Shown one piece after another: positions 1 to 8,461 of a stretch of 32,099 nt of DNA (position 1 is its first letter; each line of letters opens with the position of its first letter). Where the stretch lies: contig DAIDDL010000016.1 in NCBI GenBank assembly GCA_027309085.1, forward strand, positions 48,352 to 80,450. Direction: 5' to 3'. The DNA is from Sulfobacillus sp. Lineage in GTDB: Bacteria; Bacillota; Sulfobacillia; Sulfobacillales; Sulfobacillaceae. The notes below the pieces were generated by a model. That model ran no database searches and was not told the origin of the DNA. It saw only the letters and a program-made list of their open reading frames with translations. A program made the position numbers and the translations under genes.

Positions 1-790
1 GCTTAATTTTGTTGTTAAATCCTTCGACCATCCCCTGGCTCCAGGGGCCCCGGATCCCGGCGCGCACGGCCGCCTCATCCTCCCGGATCCCTTCGGCAAA
101 GCTGACCAGTTCCGGAATGCCGCTGGTTTCGGCGGCATGCAGCCAGGCGGACAACGCCGTCTCCTGGTGGTGCATGACCATCGTGCGAAACTGATGGACC
201 AGGGTATAGGCGTGACGGTGGACGGGGTGTTTCAAGACCTGCGTCAGGGAGGGCACAGCATAGCGGGGCAAGTAGGGCCAGCGGGCTAAAAACCAATGAG
301 CCAACTTATGCGTAGTCGGGCGTGCCTGTTTCCGGCCGGGTGCGCCCGACCGATGCCGTGCCATCCAGCGGCCCAAGGTGGACCGCCCCCCGGTAAACCC
401 CGCGTTTTTTAAGGCCTCCCACAGGACGGCGCGTCGGTGCTGACCGTTTTCCCATAGGCGCTGCAATAAAGGCTCAAAGGGGTCTAATAGATGGTGATAC
501 GGGTCACGCTGAGGGTGAGCGTCGGGCGGTGGAGCGAGTAAATCTTGACGCACGGTTTTCCGATCGCAGCTTAACTCCCGGGCAATCTGGGAAATTTTCC
601 ACCCGGCCTCGGCGAGTCGATGCACTGCGGCATAGCGGATTTGGCGAGGGGTCAGAGCCGGCGTGTCCGGGGCGGCGGGTTCGTCTTCTGGCGGTAAATT
701 CGGGGGAGGAGCCTCCGCGTCGCCGTCCGGCGACGGCCTTTTCGCAAAAGGGGACAGCCGTCGCAAAAAATGCTCGATACTCTCTGCCCC
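1..790 (-). pseudogene. ISL3-family transposase, C-terminal half (cut by IS110, runs off left edge)
   Basis: Reading the minus strand from about 790 down to the edge gives one open frame of about 260 codons with no intact start. It begins with an acidic/proline linker, then a helix-turn-helix (RYAAVHRLAEAG followed by ISQIARELSCDRKTVRQDL), then the distal ISL3 signature ending PWSQGMVEGFNNKIK at the edge. This is the usual C-terminal layout of long ISL3 transposases. The matching N-terminal half lies at 2420-3056, and the two halves join in frame if the intervening IS110 element is removed (KNL before the junction, ESIEHFL after it). The gene is therefore insertionally inactivated. The N-terminal half also has its own lesion, so the copy may have been dead before the insertion. 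No stop is seen because the window ends first. Confidence 0.85.
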
Positions 791-882
791 GAAAATCCCC
801 CATCGCAAACGGAACACGACGACTTACACCCCCCCAGAACACGCCAACGGCGGGTGGGCGGCTGTCTCCTGGAGACCCGCGG

Positions 883-2130
883 TTACCCGGTAGCCGGCAA
901 GGAATCCGCGGGTTCGACGGTCACCCGAAAGCCTAACTTCTCCAGGCGGCGCACCGCCCGGTGCACGATCTGGCTCCGGTCCCGTGCGTCATGGTACGTC
1001 GGCCCCAAATCCTGATAGGGCTGGCCGTCGGTGAGGACGTGGACGACAATCACCAGCAAGCGATGGGCTAAGGCCACGATGGCCTTCTTCAGGGGCATGC
1101 GGCGGACCCAACGGCGATACAGCGCCCCCAGGAAGGTGTTCTTGGTGTGGCTGGCGGCCCATGCGGCCAGGGTCAAGGCTTGGCGCAGAGACTGATTGCC
1201 CCGGCGGGTGCCCGCCCGCTGGCGCTTCCCGGCACTTTCGTGTTGGCCGGGAGCCAACCCGGCCCAAGCGGCCGCGTGATCGGCATCGGGAAAGCGGGTC
1301 ATGTCGGTGCCCAGTTCGGCCACGATGACCTCCGCCGTCCGCCGGCTAATGCCCGGAATCGTGCAAAGGAGGGAAATCGTGGCCTCCTGAGGGTCCACGC
1401 GGCGCACAATCTCCGCGTCGAGAGACGCGATCCGCGTGGTCAGCTCATCAATGTGTCCCAGTAGTTGCTCGAGCAGAAACCGCTGATGGGCGCCCATCAG
1501 GCCTTGCAAGGCAGGCACGAGGGCGTCATATTTCGCCCGGAGGCGGCCGACCGCGAGGTCGGCGAGGACCGCCGGATCGGTTTCTCCCGCGACCAAGCGA
1601 TCCAACATGGCGCGCCCCGACACCCCGAGCACGTCGGTCGCGACCGACGCGAGTTTGATGTTGGCGCCTTCCAGCACCTTTTGCACCCGATTGATGTCCC
1701 GGGCGCGCTCCGCGAGCCACTGGGTCCGCTGGCGCGTGAGTTCCCGAAGTTCCCGTTGGGGCTTGTCGGGGATGAAGCTAGGCGTCAACAACCCATGCCG
1801 CAAGAGGTCGGCAATCCAGGTGGCATCTTTCACATCGGTCTTGCGTCCGGGCACATTCTTCATATGGGCTGGATTGACCACCCAGGTCGTAAAGCTCGCT
1901 TCCAAGAGGTTATAGACGGGCTTCCAGTAGGAGCCGGTCGCTTCCATGGCCACGTGGGTCACGTGCTCCGCCTGCAACCAGGTTTGGAGGTCCAAGAGCT
2001 CCGGCGTGGTGGTGCCAAAGGTCCGGAGCGTAAACGTGGCGTGACCCCGGCCATCCGTGTGACACAGACAGGCCACCACACTCCGCTTGTGGACGTCGAG
2101 CCCCGTGCAATGGGCATATAAGACTTCCAT
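883..2130 (-). CDS. IS110-family transposase (DEDD recombinase)
   Basis: A 415-residue full-length serine/DEDD recombinase that moves the surrounding element. The N-terminal RuvC-like domain shows GLDVHKRS near residue 10, AMEATGSYWKP near 60 and GRKTDVKDATW near 95. A helical linker follows (QRELRELTRQRTQW, INRVQKVLEGANIKL). The C-terminal Tnp domain carries IPGISRRTAEVIVAELGTDM near 250 and GLAPGQHESAGKR, whose Ser is the expected catalytic nucleophile in this family. ATG at 2130 is the natural start, just before the GLDVHK motif. The frame is intact, so the copy may be active. It is a close relative of the broken copy at 24297-25495. Confidence 0.95.
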   Translation of the reverse strand: MEVLYAHCTGLDVHKRSVVACLCHTDGRGHATFTLRTFGTTTPELLDLQTWLQAEHVTHVAMEATGSYWKPVYNLLEASFTTWVVNPAHMKNVPGRKTDVKDATWIADLLRHGLLTPSFIPDKPQRELRELTRQRTQWLAERARDINRVQKVLEGANIKLASVATDVLGVSGRAMLDRLVAGETDPAVLADLAVGRLRAKYDALVPALQGLMGAHQRFLLEQLLGHIDELTTRIASLDAEIVRRVDPQEATISLLCTIPGISRRTAEVIVAELGTDMTRFPDADHAAAWAGLAPGQHESAGKRQRAGTRRGNQSLRQALTLAAWAASHTKNTFLGALYRRWVRRMPLKKAIVALAHRLLVIVVHVLTDGQPYQDLGPTYHDARDRSQIVHRAVRRLEKLGFRVTVEPADSLPATG

Positions 2131-2419
2131 GATGAACAGTTCCTTTCCGCACCCGGTGCTCGGTCGCGGACGCGACCGGGTCCCAGCGGGCTCGGGGGAC
2201 GGGCCGGATCTCGAATCTGCCCCACGTGCTCACCCGAAGGCGGCGACACTCTCAGGTCCCCGAGGCACCCACCACAAACTCCTAGTCGCATGCGTAATGG
2301 CAGAGAGAATTCCGTGGGGGGACAGGGTGCTAATCCTAGCTTACGCCACGGCGAACGGGCAGGAAAGGCCCATTTTCATGCGCGCAGGTTGCCGGGCGTA
2401 GCGCGGCATGGGGAACTCC
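2131..2419 (-). ncRNA. Candidate bridge RNA in the IS110 leader
   Basis: This non-coding leader lies between the element end and the transposase start, where IS110 elements encode their bridge RNA. On the minus strand it contains a stem of the CCAC/GTGG type enclosing CTCTCTGCC (complement of 2299-2307) on one side and TAGG on the other. CTCTCTGCC is identical to the nine bases of target DNA at 780-788 beside the insertion, and TAGG could pair with the CCTA across the right junction. That is the arrangement expected of a target-binding loop. A second perfect hairpin (8-bp arms, 2161-2178) lies nearer the gene. The call rests on position, structure and this match; no covariance model was run. 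Confidence 0.45.
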
Positions 2420-3056
2420 TAAGTTTTTCAGGAGATGCCAACGGTCGGCCACTTGTTCCGCCTGGGGTGCTCCCTCGCGCGCCGCGTTCGCATACCCGAC
2501 GGCCCGATCGCGGCTCACCGTCTCGACAGACGGGTTCTCCCGCAACCACGCGGCTACGGTGTCGGCCGTGCGATCCGGCAAGATATCGATGACACGATGG
2601 CGCTCTAAATCCACCACCACAGTGGCATAGCGATGCCCTTTCGCTAACGCCCAGTCATCAATGCCCACAATCCGCGGGGGCGGAAACGTGGGGTCCGGCT
2701 GCGCTCGCAAAATGCGCACCACCGTAAAGCCACTGAGCGTGACCCCACAAACGCGCCGACCGCCGGCCATAGGCCGACACCCAAGGAGTTAACCGCATGC
2801 AGAAAATGCTCTGAGGACAGTCGGGATTGTCACACCACAATTTCGGCACCACCAATTCCACCGAGACCGCCGCATCACTCCATGGCAGGTCATGCGCCTT
2901 CCGCGAATACGTGCTGTGAAAACGGGACGAGACCTGGCCACAGTGAGGACACGGAGCGGATGCGGCCTCGATCCATAACGTCAGAAAAAACTGGTGCCCA
3001 TCATCCGTGATCGTGAGGTCTTGGGTCGGCACGGCGGGCAAAATTGAGAGCGACAT
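2420..3056 (-). pseudogene. ISL3-family transposase, N-terminal half (internal lesion, cut by IS110)
   Basis: The start ATG at 3056 has GAGGAG seven bases upstream. The first frame encodes the ISL3 zinc finger (CPHCGQVSSRFHSTYSRKAHDLPW, then CDNPDCPQSIFC). At about 2735-2775 the reading moves to another frame, and the linker between the zinc finger and the catalytic domain is shorter than in relatives, so a small deletion with frameshift is likely. The second frame gives the DDE domain ([50 protein letters not shown]) and ends at the IS110 junction. The C-terminal half continues at 790-1. The terminal repeat of the element is at 3126-3152. Confidence 0.85.
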
Positions 3057-3125
3057 AGCTGATCTCCTCTGGGAACATTTGGAAAATCTGTCCATATTAT
3101 ACCGCGGAATTTCGACATCGGATCA

Positions 3126-3152
3126 CACTTACACCAAAAGTGCGGAAGAGCC
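3126..3152. repeat. ISL3 terminal inverted repeat (left)
   Basis: Read outward to inward on the minus strand it begins GGCTCTTCCGCACTTTTGG and stops 69 bases before the ISL3 transposase start. GGCTCTT starts are typical of ISL3 ends. All 27 bases recur exactly, in inverted orientation, at 31399-31425. Confidence 0.8.
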
Positions 3153-3157
3153 GTTTC

Positions 3158-3407
3158 CTATTGACGAAACACACCTGGCGCCACTACGTGGCACGCCACG
3201 TCCAAACTCTGGAGCAAGTGGACGGTGCCCAATCCTGTCGGGCTCGCTTCGTTTAGAAAGGGTGGCGGTATTCCCTTGCCGCTGCACCCACCGCCGAATC
3301 GCGGACGTCTCCGCCAGTAACGTGCCTTCGAAGCGAGCCGGACGGCGTCCGGCGTCGGCAATGGTGGCCGCATGGACATCCCAGCCAATAAATCGAGTAT
3401 ACTCCAC
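3158..3407 (-). pseudogene. IS110-family transposase N-terminal remnant
   Basis: A GTG start at 3407 opens EYTRFIGWDVHAATIADAG and GTLLAETSAIRRWVQRQGN, the N-terminal RuvC-like start of an IS110/IS1111-type transposase. The frame then shifts near 3230, and the other frame continues ASPTGLGTVHLLQSLDVAC and VVAPGVFRQ before a stop at 3158, a few bases outside the ISL3 repeat. A few residues are also missing after HAATIA. The rest of the gene is absent. It belongs to a different IS110 lineage from the copies at 883 and 24297. It looks like a relic cut off when the ISL3 element inserted beside it. Confidence 0.7.
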
Positions 3408-3934
3408 AGTGGGGTCCCGCCAACAAAACGCGGATTTACCCCGGTAGAAATACCTTTATTTGGTTAAGATGAACTTGCCGATACCGCATATCGAGGATTT
3501 TCTTGAGATAGCGTTCGTTTGAAAGATGCTTGGTGGGCTCCGATTCCAGAAATCTACGGGGGTTTCCCTTCCCTTGCGAATATCTTAGACCCCAGAGCAC
3601 TAAAACCCCAGACGCATCGCCATTATTTTCCTTTTCTAGCGTGGTTGAGACGCGTTTTGTTGGCGGGACCCCAATCCATGTTCGCCGTATTACGATCCGT
3701 GATTGAGGCAAAGCCCTGGCAGCCTCTGACGTAATCGGCCTCCGGCCGATACGACAAGATGACGGAGATGGCCGCAGGCCATCTCCGTGAACCAACATGC
3801 TTTAAACCAGAATTCCGTCAAAGGGCTGAATCGCCTTCTCTGGAGGGTACCTGAATAGTTACAAATAGGTTGTGTGATCGTTGAAGCAAACGGGCTCCTC
3901 TTCTTACCCTCTTTTTGAGCCGCCTGTCCCGACA
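3408..3934. other. Intergenic, no gene recognised
   Basis: About 530 bases between IS debris and the first dehydrogenase. Open frames on the minus strand (120 and 81 codons) lack a Shine-Dalgarno and resemble nothing I recognise. They may be further decayed IS sequence. Confidence 0.5.
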
Positions 3935-4708
3935 CTAAAAGGGTTTCCCTGCTGCCACCCCTCCGTCGACAATCAGGCCACTGCCCATAACGTACTTGGC
4001 TTCATCTGATGCCAGATACAAAGCCGCAAAGGCAACATCTTCTGACGTTCCTAGTTCGTTACCAAGTTGGCGCTTTTTGAGTTGTTCGATCGCGGCGATG
4101 GGATCGTCGTATGACTTTTTCAAGTAGTCTTCCACAAATGGCGTATAAATCGTCCCGGGCAACAAAGCATTAACACGGATACCATAGGGCGCATAATCTA
4201 CTTGCATGGATTTTGTCATCGCCATGATTGCCCCTTTCGTCGCCGCATACACCGCGCGTCGCAACAAGCCCGTGTGGACAATGCATGAGGACATATTGAT
4301 GATTACCCCAGCCTGCTGTTTTATCATCAGGGGAATGATCGCCTGTGATACGAGGTAGACTCCGGTGACATTGACAGCCATAGCGTCATCCCAGAGCTTT
4401 CTCGGCACTTCGTGCAGTTCTCCCACGGCGCTGATGCCCGCATTGTTGAACAAGACGTCTACCCGGCCGTGCCGTTGTCTGACTACGTCTTTCCATGTCT
4501 GCACGCTCGATTCCCGTGTGACATCGAGGTGTTCCGCAAAAGCGCGACCACCGGTTCGCACAATGCGGTCTAAGGTTTCATGGCAAGCCACATCGTCGAC
4601 ATCTCCCATTTCAACAATAGCTCCCTCTTTCGCAAAGATTTCTGCTGTAGCCGCCCCGATGCCTTTACCTGCGCCTGTAATTAAACATACTTTGTCTTGC
4701 AATCTCAT
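3935..4708 (-). CDS. SDR-family NAD(P)-dependent sugar/sugar-acid dehydrogenase
   Basis: A classical short-chain dehydrogenase of 257 residues: TGAGKGIG cofactor motif near residue 10, NNAG near 85, catalytic Ser in NMSS, YAATK near 150, and C-terminal LIVDGG. An upstream ATG at 4738 would add ten residues, but AGGAGG sits eight bases before 4708, so 4708 is the start. It is clearly a paralogue of the SDR at 18414: both have PGT(I/V)YTPFVE, LKKRQL and LASDEA. This suggests related substrates, either the free sugar or a 2-keto-3-deoxy sugar acid. It is the last cluster gene before the IS region and lies downstream of a broken SDR and the aldehyde dehydrogenase. Exact substrate cannot be read from sequence. 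Confidence 0.85.
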   Translation of the reverse strand: MRLQDKVCLITGAGKGIGAATAEIFAKEGAIVEMGDVDDVACHETLDRIVRTGGRAFAEHLDVTRESSVQTWKDVVRQRHGRVDVLFNNAGISAVGELHEVPRKLWDDAMAVNVTGVYLVSQAIIPLMIKQQAGVIINMSSCIVHTGLLRRAVYAATKGAIMAMTKSMQVDYAPYGIRVNALLPGTIYTPFVEDYLKKSYDDPIAAIEQLKKRQLGNELGTSEDVAFAALYLASDEAKYVMGSGLIVDGGVAAGKPF

Positions 4709-4848
4709 CAAAGTTTCCTCCTCATTATAGTCAGCCATGTCCCGTTTGATCGTACAATACGGGTCCTTAAAACAGTATGTGCTCCGTTCTTCAGTTCTTA
4801 ACGATGTTGTCCTTTATTTGGGGCATGAGCTTAACCCAGTGCGTTCTA

Positions 4849-5131
4849 CTATGCGTTGGATACCAGGATCGATCTCGGTCCCATTTCTGACTCCCACCGG
4901 TCGGCCATGGCCTCCACGGCAGCACGTTGACTGACGTCTGCCGGCACATACAGCGCCTGGATGCTGTAGGATCGCAATTCCTCTACGAATGCCATGCCTT
5001 GTTCCAGGGACCGAATGTCATTAATACAGAGATCAGCCCCCGCCTTCGGCTAATTCGAGCGCAACACCGCGGCCAATCCCCTCTCCTGCTCCCGTAATCA
5101 CGGCAACCTTTCCGGCTAATACTCCGGCCAT
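4849..5131 (-). pseudogene. Short-chain dehydrogenase, truncated and frameshifted
   Basis: The start ATG at 5131 has GGGAGG seven bases upstream. It reads MAGVLAGKVAVITGAGEGIG, a normal SDR N-terminus, then hits TGA in a G-rich run near 5046. A shift of one frame restores ADLCINDIRSLEQGM and YVPADVSQRAAVEAMADRW, ending ILVSNA then TAG at 4849, just where SDRs read NNAGI. The catalytic half is missing. It looks like a recent casualty, since the Shine-Dalgarno and about 95 codons survive. It is more distant from the two YTPFVE-type SDRs here and could have been a pentose or uronate dehydrogenase. Confidence 0.8.
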
Positions 5132-5431
5132 TTTTCATCCTCCCTGTTACAGGGTATTTCCCTGCTCATTTATTCTCTGGGCCGGGGTGCCACCCTCATA
5201 CTACGGCAGGCCACAGACCACGGGCGGATCGTGGCAGGCATCTTGTGGAATACACGGTACCCGTGGCAAGCTCAATGATCTTGGCATACACCATAAGGTT
5301 GTCAGTATCACCGGGCAATCTCGAGACTCCAAGACACGTGAGGCTCTGGTAAGACGGTCGGATGGCGGGCAGTTCCTGTTGCCGGTTGACCCACCTGGCG
5401 TAAACGAAGCCACCAGCATCCCAATTCATGG
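5132..5431. other. Intergenic, no gene recognised
   Basis: Overlapping minus-strand open frames of 72-77 codons have no credible start signal and no recognisable motif. They could be a decayed gene fragment. Confidence 0.4.
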
Positions 5432-6865
5432 CTAGACCGCCCGAATGGCAACTGTTTTTGTTTCCGTATAGAACTCTATGGCGGCGTGGCCCTGTTCACG
5501 CGAATGGGAGCTGGAGGCCTTCATGCCACCAAACGGTGCTTGAAGTTCCACGCCCGCGGTCTCCTCATTCACTCGTACCATTCCCGCCTGGAGGTCCGCG
5601 ACAAATGTTAGTGCCGTAGACAGACTGCGCGTAAACACGGACGCACTCAGCCCATAGCGGACCCCATTGGCGACGTGAATCGCTTCGTCAATACTGGAAA
5701 CCGGCAACAACGCGACCACAGGGCCAAAAATCTCTTCCTGCGCAATCGTTGCCGTCGGGACTACCTCGTCGAACACCGTGGGGGGAATGAAGTAGCCGGA
5801 CTGTTCTCCAGCGAGCGGCCCGCCTAGGAGCACGCGGCCTCCTTCGGCTTGCCCTTGATTTATCAGTCCGAGCACTTTGGTGTGCTGAGCCTGGGAGACG
5901 ACCGGACCGAGGTAGTTCTGGGGATCTAAGGGATCGCCCATTTTCAAGGTTCGCACCCGCTCGATCAACGCGTGGGAAAATGCCGCCCGCACTGCGTCCA
6001 TGACGATGACTCGTGAGGTGGCCGTGCATTTTTGTCCCGCGGATCGCATCGCTCCCGATATGGTAAAGTCCACAGCTAAATCGATATCCGCGTCATCGGC
6101 CACCACAACGGGATTTTTGCCTCCCATTTCCAGCTGATATTTGATTCCCCGCGCAGTGGCAATCTGGGCAATATGCTGACCCACGGCCACCGATCCCGTA
6201 AAACTCAGCGCGTTAACATCGGGATGACGAATCAACGCTTCCCCCGCTTCTGTCCCATGCCCCAAGACAAGGTTGAACACCCCTGGGGGAAACAGCGGCG
6301 AAATTAAGGTGAGCATCCGATAGGCCGTCAGAGAGCTTAATTCCGCGGGCTTCAACACGACGGTGTTGCCGCACACTAACGCGGGCGCCGCCTTCCACAT
6401 GGGAATCGCTAACGGGAAGTTCCACGGCGTAATCAATCCGACGACGCCGAGCGGTTCCCGTACCGTATATTGCAGGGTCTGGGGATTACTGGCAGGAATG
6501 ACATCGCCCATGGTGCGAAAGCCTTCTCCGCCATAATAGCGCATGATCGCGACCGCCCGCTGAGCTTCTCCGCGCGCTTCCCCAATCGGTTTCCCCATTT
6601 CCGTCGCGGCCAGTTGTCCGAGTTCCTCCACATGGGCCTCGAGAACTTGAGCGGCATGGAACAAAATATTGCCGCGTGCCATGGATCCTAAGCGCCGCCA
6701 ACTGTCCCTCGCCTCCTTAGCGACATGAACAGCTTGGTCGACATCGTTCGCACTAGAGCGGGGTGTTGTGCCAACCACAGTCTGAGTGTGGGCCGGATTA
6801 TATACGTCCTCACGATTTTGCGCATCCATCTCTTCTCCTGCAATCACATTTTTAGCCGCGATCAT
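5432..6865 (-). CDS. Aldehyde dehydrogenase, alpha-ketoglutarate-semialdehyde dehydrogenase type
   Basis: NAD(P)-dependent ALDH of 477 residues, with oxyanion Asn in PWNF (149), general base Glu in LEMGGKNP (246), and catalytic Cys in AGQKCTATS (280). The C-terminal stretch VNEETAGVELQAPFGG then KASSSHSREQG is characteristic of 2,5-dioxopentanoate (KGSA) dehydrogenases at the end of Weimberg-type pentose and glucarate pathways. L-lactaldehyde oxidation is an alternative. The start at 6865 has GGAGGT ten bases upstream, and an in-frame ATG at 6892 has no such site. A TnpB relic abuts the 5' end, so the native promoter may have been altered. With the FAH-SAF fusion at 9370 it could complete a route to 2-oxoglutarate. 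Confidence 0.9.
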   Translation of the reverse strand: MIAAKNVIAGEEMDAQNREDVYNPAHTQTVVGTTPRSSANDVDQAVHVAKEARDSWRRLGSMARGNILFHAAQVLEAHVEELGQLAATEMGKPIGEARGEAQRAVAIMRYYGGEGFRTMGDVIPASNPQTLQYTVREPLGVVGLITPWNFPLAIPMWKAAPALVCGNTVVLKPAELSSLTAYRMLTLISPLFPPGVFNLVLGHGTEAGEALIRHPDVNALSFTGSVAVGQHIAQIATARGIKYQLEMGGKNPVVVADDADIDLAVDFTISGAMRSAGQKCTATSRVIVMDAVRAAFSHALIERVRTLKMGDPLDPQNYLGPVVSQAQHTKVLGLINQGQAEGGRVLLGGPLAGEQSGYFIPPTVFDEVVPTATIAQEEIFGPVVALLPVSSIDEAIHVANGVRYGLSASVFTRSLSTALTFVADLQAGMVRVNEETAGVELQAPFGGMKASSSHSREQGHAAIEFYTETKTVAIRAV

Positions 6866-6894
6866 TGAATCAAACACCTCCATTATCTTCATAC

Positions 6895-7057
6895 ATGCAC
6901 AAGGCTTTATTCACCGCGCTGTGCGACTTGAAGCGCCCTAATACCGATCTTCCGAGACTTTCGCATTATAAATGAGCCGTTGACAGCCAATCCAACGCAA
7001 AAGCAATTGTTCTTGCGCTTTGGACGGATACAAGCGAAAGCGATACCCCGTCATCAT
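6895..7057 (-). pseudogene. IS200/IS605-type TnpB N-terminal relic
   Basis: Two ATGs at 7057 and 7054 follow AAAGGAGGTG. The product starts MMTGYRFRLYPSKAQEQ, then LLRWIGCQRLIYNAKVSEDRY, which is the helix-turn-helix N-terminus of TnpB/OrfB. A stop at 6938 ends it after 39 residues. One frame over, RFKSHSAVNKALCM continues to the edge of the aldehyde dehydrogenase leader, so a one-base loss caused the stop. All nuclease motifs are missing. The intact Shine-Dalgarno means a 39-residue peptide could still be made. Confidence 0.75.
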
Positions 7058-7491
7058 GTGACACCTCCTTTCGCAAATATTTGTTTTGTGAAAATAACCC
7101 GATTACCATTGCAAATCCGCCTGAATACTCACGAAGAACACTTAAAAACCTGATCAGGCGAATCTTGACCTCAAGGTCTAAGAAGGGGAATGCGCGAGGA
7201 TTACTTATAAAGGACCCCATTGTCAAGACAATATTTCTACGGATTTTTAGTTACAGTACCTCGGATGTCGATGGCAAAATCGGATCTGTTTTTGGGGGCA
7301 TAGCGTGGTCGATGGTTCACCCATTTCCCCCTACACTCCGCGCGAGGTGAGCCGTGTTCTTGGCGGCGAAACCGAGACCCGGAGTCCCAGCCCGCAGGGC
7401 TGTTTCTGGGGTCCACTATAACTGTTCAACAATGTTCTTAAAATCCTATTAGTGAACCTCGAGATCAACACTTCATGAGAATCACACATTT
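7058..7491. other. Intergenic with a GC-rich hairpin (7373-7412)
   Basis: No gene is evident. A stem-loop centred on CAGCCC-GCA-GGGCTG (7388-7402), with weaker outer pairing, resembles the structured right ends of IS200/IS605-type elements. Overlapping the 3' end of the next gene is an imperfect 14-bp hairpin (7469-7501, loop CACAC) that might act as a weak terminator for the thioredoxin-like gene, though no T-run follows. Confidence 0.35.
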
Positions 7492-8160
7492 TCATAAAGT
7501 GGCCTGAAGTAATCCCTGCGCCTGCGGAAGCAATAAACCCCCGTTAGCTATTTGACGAGTAATGCCTTTACCATTAATAAACACAATCGTAGGAAAATAT
7601 TTGATAGGCCATCGTTCAAGGCCACCGGGGTCTACATAAATGTAAATTTGTGGTTCCTCAAGATGGAATTTTACTTGATATTGACGCATCACAGTAATCA
7701 TGCCGCTTCGATTAATCAGTTTACCAAAATGGTCGGCCCCGTCGAATGGTGGCGAAAATGGCCCCGGATTACCAATCCCGCCATTGGTCGAGACATCAAT
7801 AATATCCACGACCACGCCATGTGTCTTGATGAGGGTTGGCCACACGTATTTGTCGTCGTAGGCGCAAAATTTACACCATGATGCCATCATCACCACAATT
7901 GTTGCATGTTTCCCGCGCTTTAGAAACTGGTTCTGCCCGTCGAGTCCATATGCTTTATAGTTCCACGGAAACGAACGCCCTCTATTCAAGGCAAGTCGCG
8001 TTATTACGTGGTTAGGGTGTTTAGGAACATTTTTGGTGGTTACTTTAGGCGTCTGGCTTATAAAGATAACGACAATTGCAAGAACAAGGACAACACTCCC
8101 TCCCAAGACGTAAAGCCATCCTACCAAACCTCTTCTAACTGGCGAAGAGTGATGTGACAT
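7492..8160 (-). CDS. Membrane-anchored thioredoxin-fold protein
   Basis: 222 residues. A single N-terminal transmembrane segment (about residues 11-36, after basic PVRR) would anchor an extracytoplasmic thioredoxin-like domain. Cys96 and Cys99 form the redox motif WCKFC, and YFPTIVF supplies the expected cis-proline. The start at 8160 has AAGGAG about eight bases upstream; an in-frame GTG at 8178 overlaps that site and is unlikely. It is separate from the sugar operon by function, with about 300 empty bases upstream. Possible roles are periplasmic disulfide exchange, cytochrome maturation or metal handling; none is shown by context. Confidence 0.8.
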   Translation of the reverse strand: MSHHSSPVRRGLVGWLYVLGGSVVLVLAIVVIFISQTPKVTTKNVPKHPNHVITRLALNRGRSFPWNYKAYGLDGQNQFLKRGKHATIVVMMASWCKFCAYDDKYVWPTLIKTHGVVVDIIDVSTNGGIGNPGPFSPPFDGADHFGKLINRSGMITVMRQYQVKFHLEEPQIYIYVDPGGLERWPIKYFPTIVFINGKGITRQIANGGLLLPQAQGLLQATL

Positions 8161-8461
8161 GTTCGGTCTCCTTCCCACTTAAAATTGAGGAATAATTATT
8201 ATTCACTAGGTCTCTGGGTACTCCTAGGATAAATACCGACTGCCCAGCGAATGACCTCGGGTCACAACTTAGTAGTACACGAACAAAACCATGTTGATCG
8301 GTTAACGAGAAGGTTTTTTTCAAGCAACTTCCTACCAGTCCTTCAAGTTAAACTTGTTTTTATAGGAAATTATCCCGCCGACCATTGTATAAAAAATTGA
8401 AATTTGGATTCTGGCCATTTTTGAACTGTATCGAATCCTATTGCACGTAGACGGGCATCGA
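8161..8461. other. Intergenic, A/T-rich
   Basis: No gene is evident. A 13-base palindrome CAAGTTAAACTTG at 8344-8356 followed by a T-run on the plus strand looks like a small terminator, but in the direction opposite to the flanking genes. Confidence 0.35.

Larger units (their letters stand above)
791..2419 (-). mobile_element. Complete IS110-family element inserted in an ISL3 transposase gene
   Basis: Bounds come from the host gene: ISL3 coding sequence stops at a run of C at 787-790 and resumes at 2420. Both junctions carry CC (789-790 and 2418-2419), so the exact ends are uncertain by a few bases and the dinucleotide is a candidate exchange core. About 90 bases lie downstream of the transposase stop and about 290 bases upstream of its start. 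The long leader is typical of IS110 elements whose left end encodes a bridge RNA. There is no long terminal inverted repeat and no obvious target duplication, as expected for the family. The leader aligns with that of the second IS110 copy (both minus-strand ends begin GGAG and share CCCATG a few bases on). Confidence 0.8.

Noticed and set aside
529-936. Plus-strand open frames of 76-135 codons across the ISL3/IS110 junction
   Set aside because: They are antisense shadows of GC-rich transposase sequence, with no ribosome site and no protein-like motif.
4709-4738. Longer N-terminus for the first SDR (ATG at 4738)
   Set aside because: The AGGAGG lies between that ATG and the one at 4708, inside the supposed extension, so the downstream start is right.
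6966-7226. 86-codon minus-strand frame over the TnpB relic
   Set aside because: It is out of frame with the recognisable TnpB residues and has no start signal.
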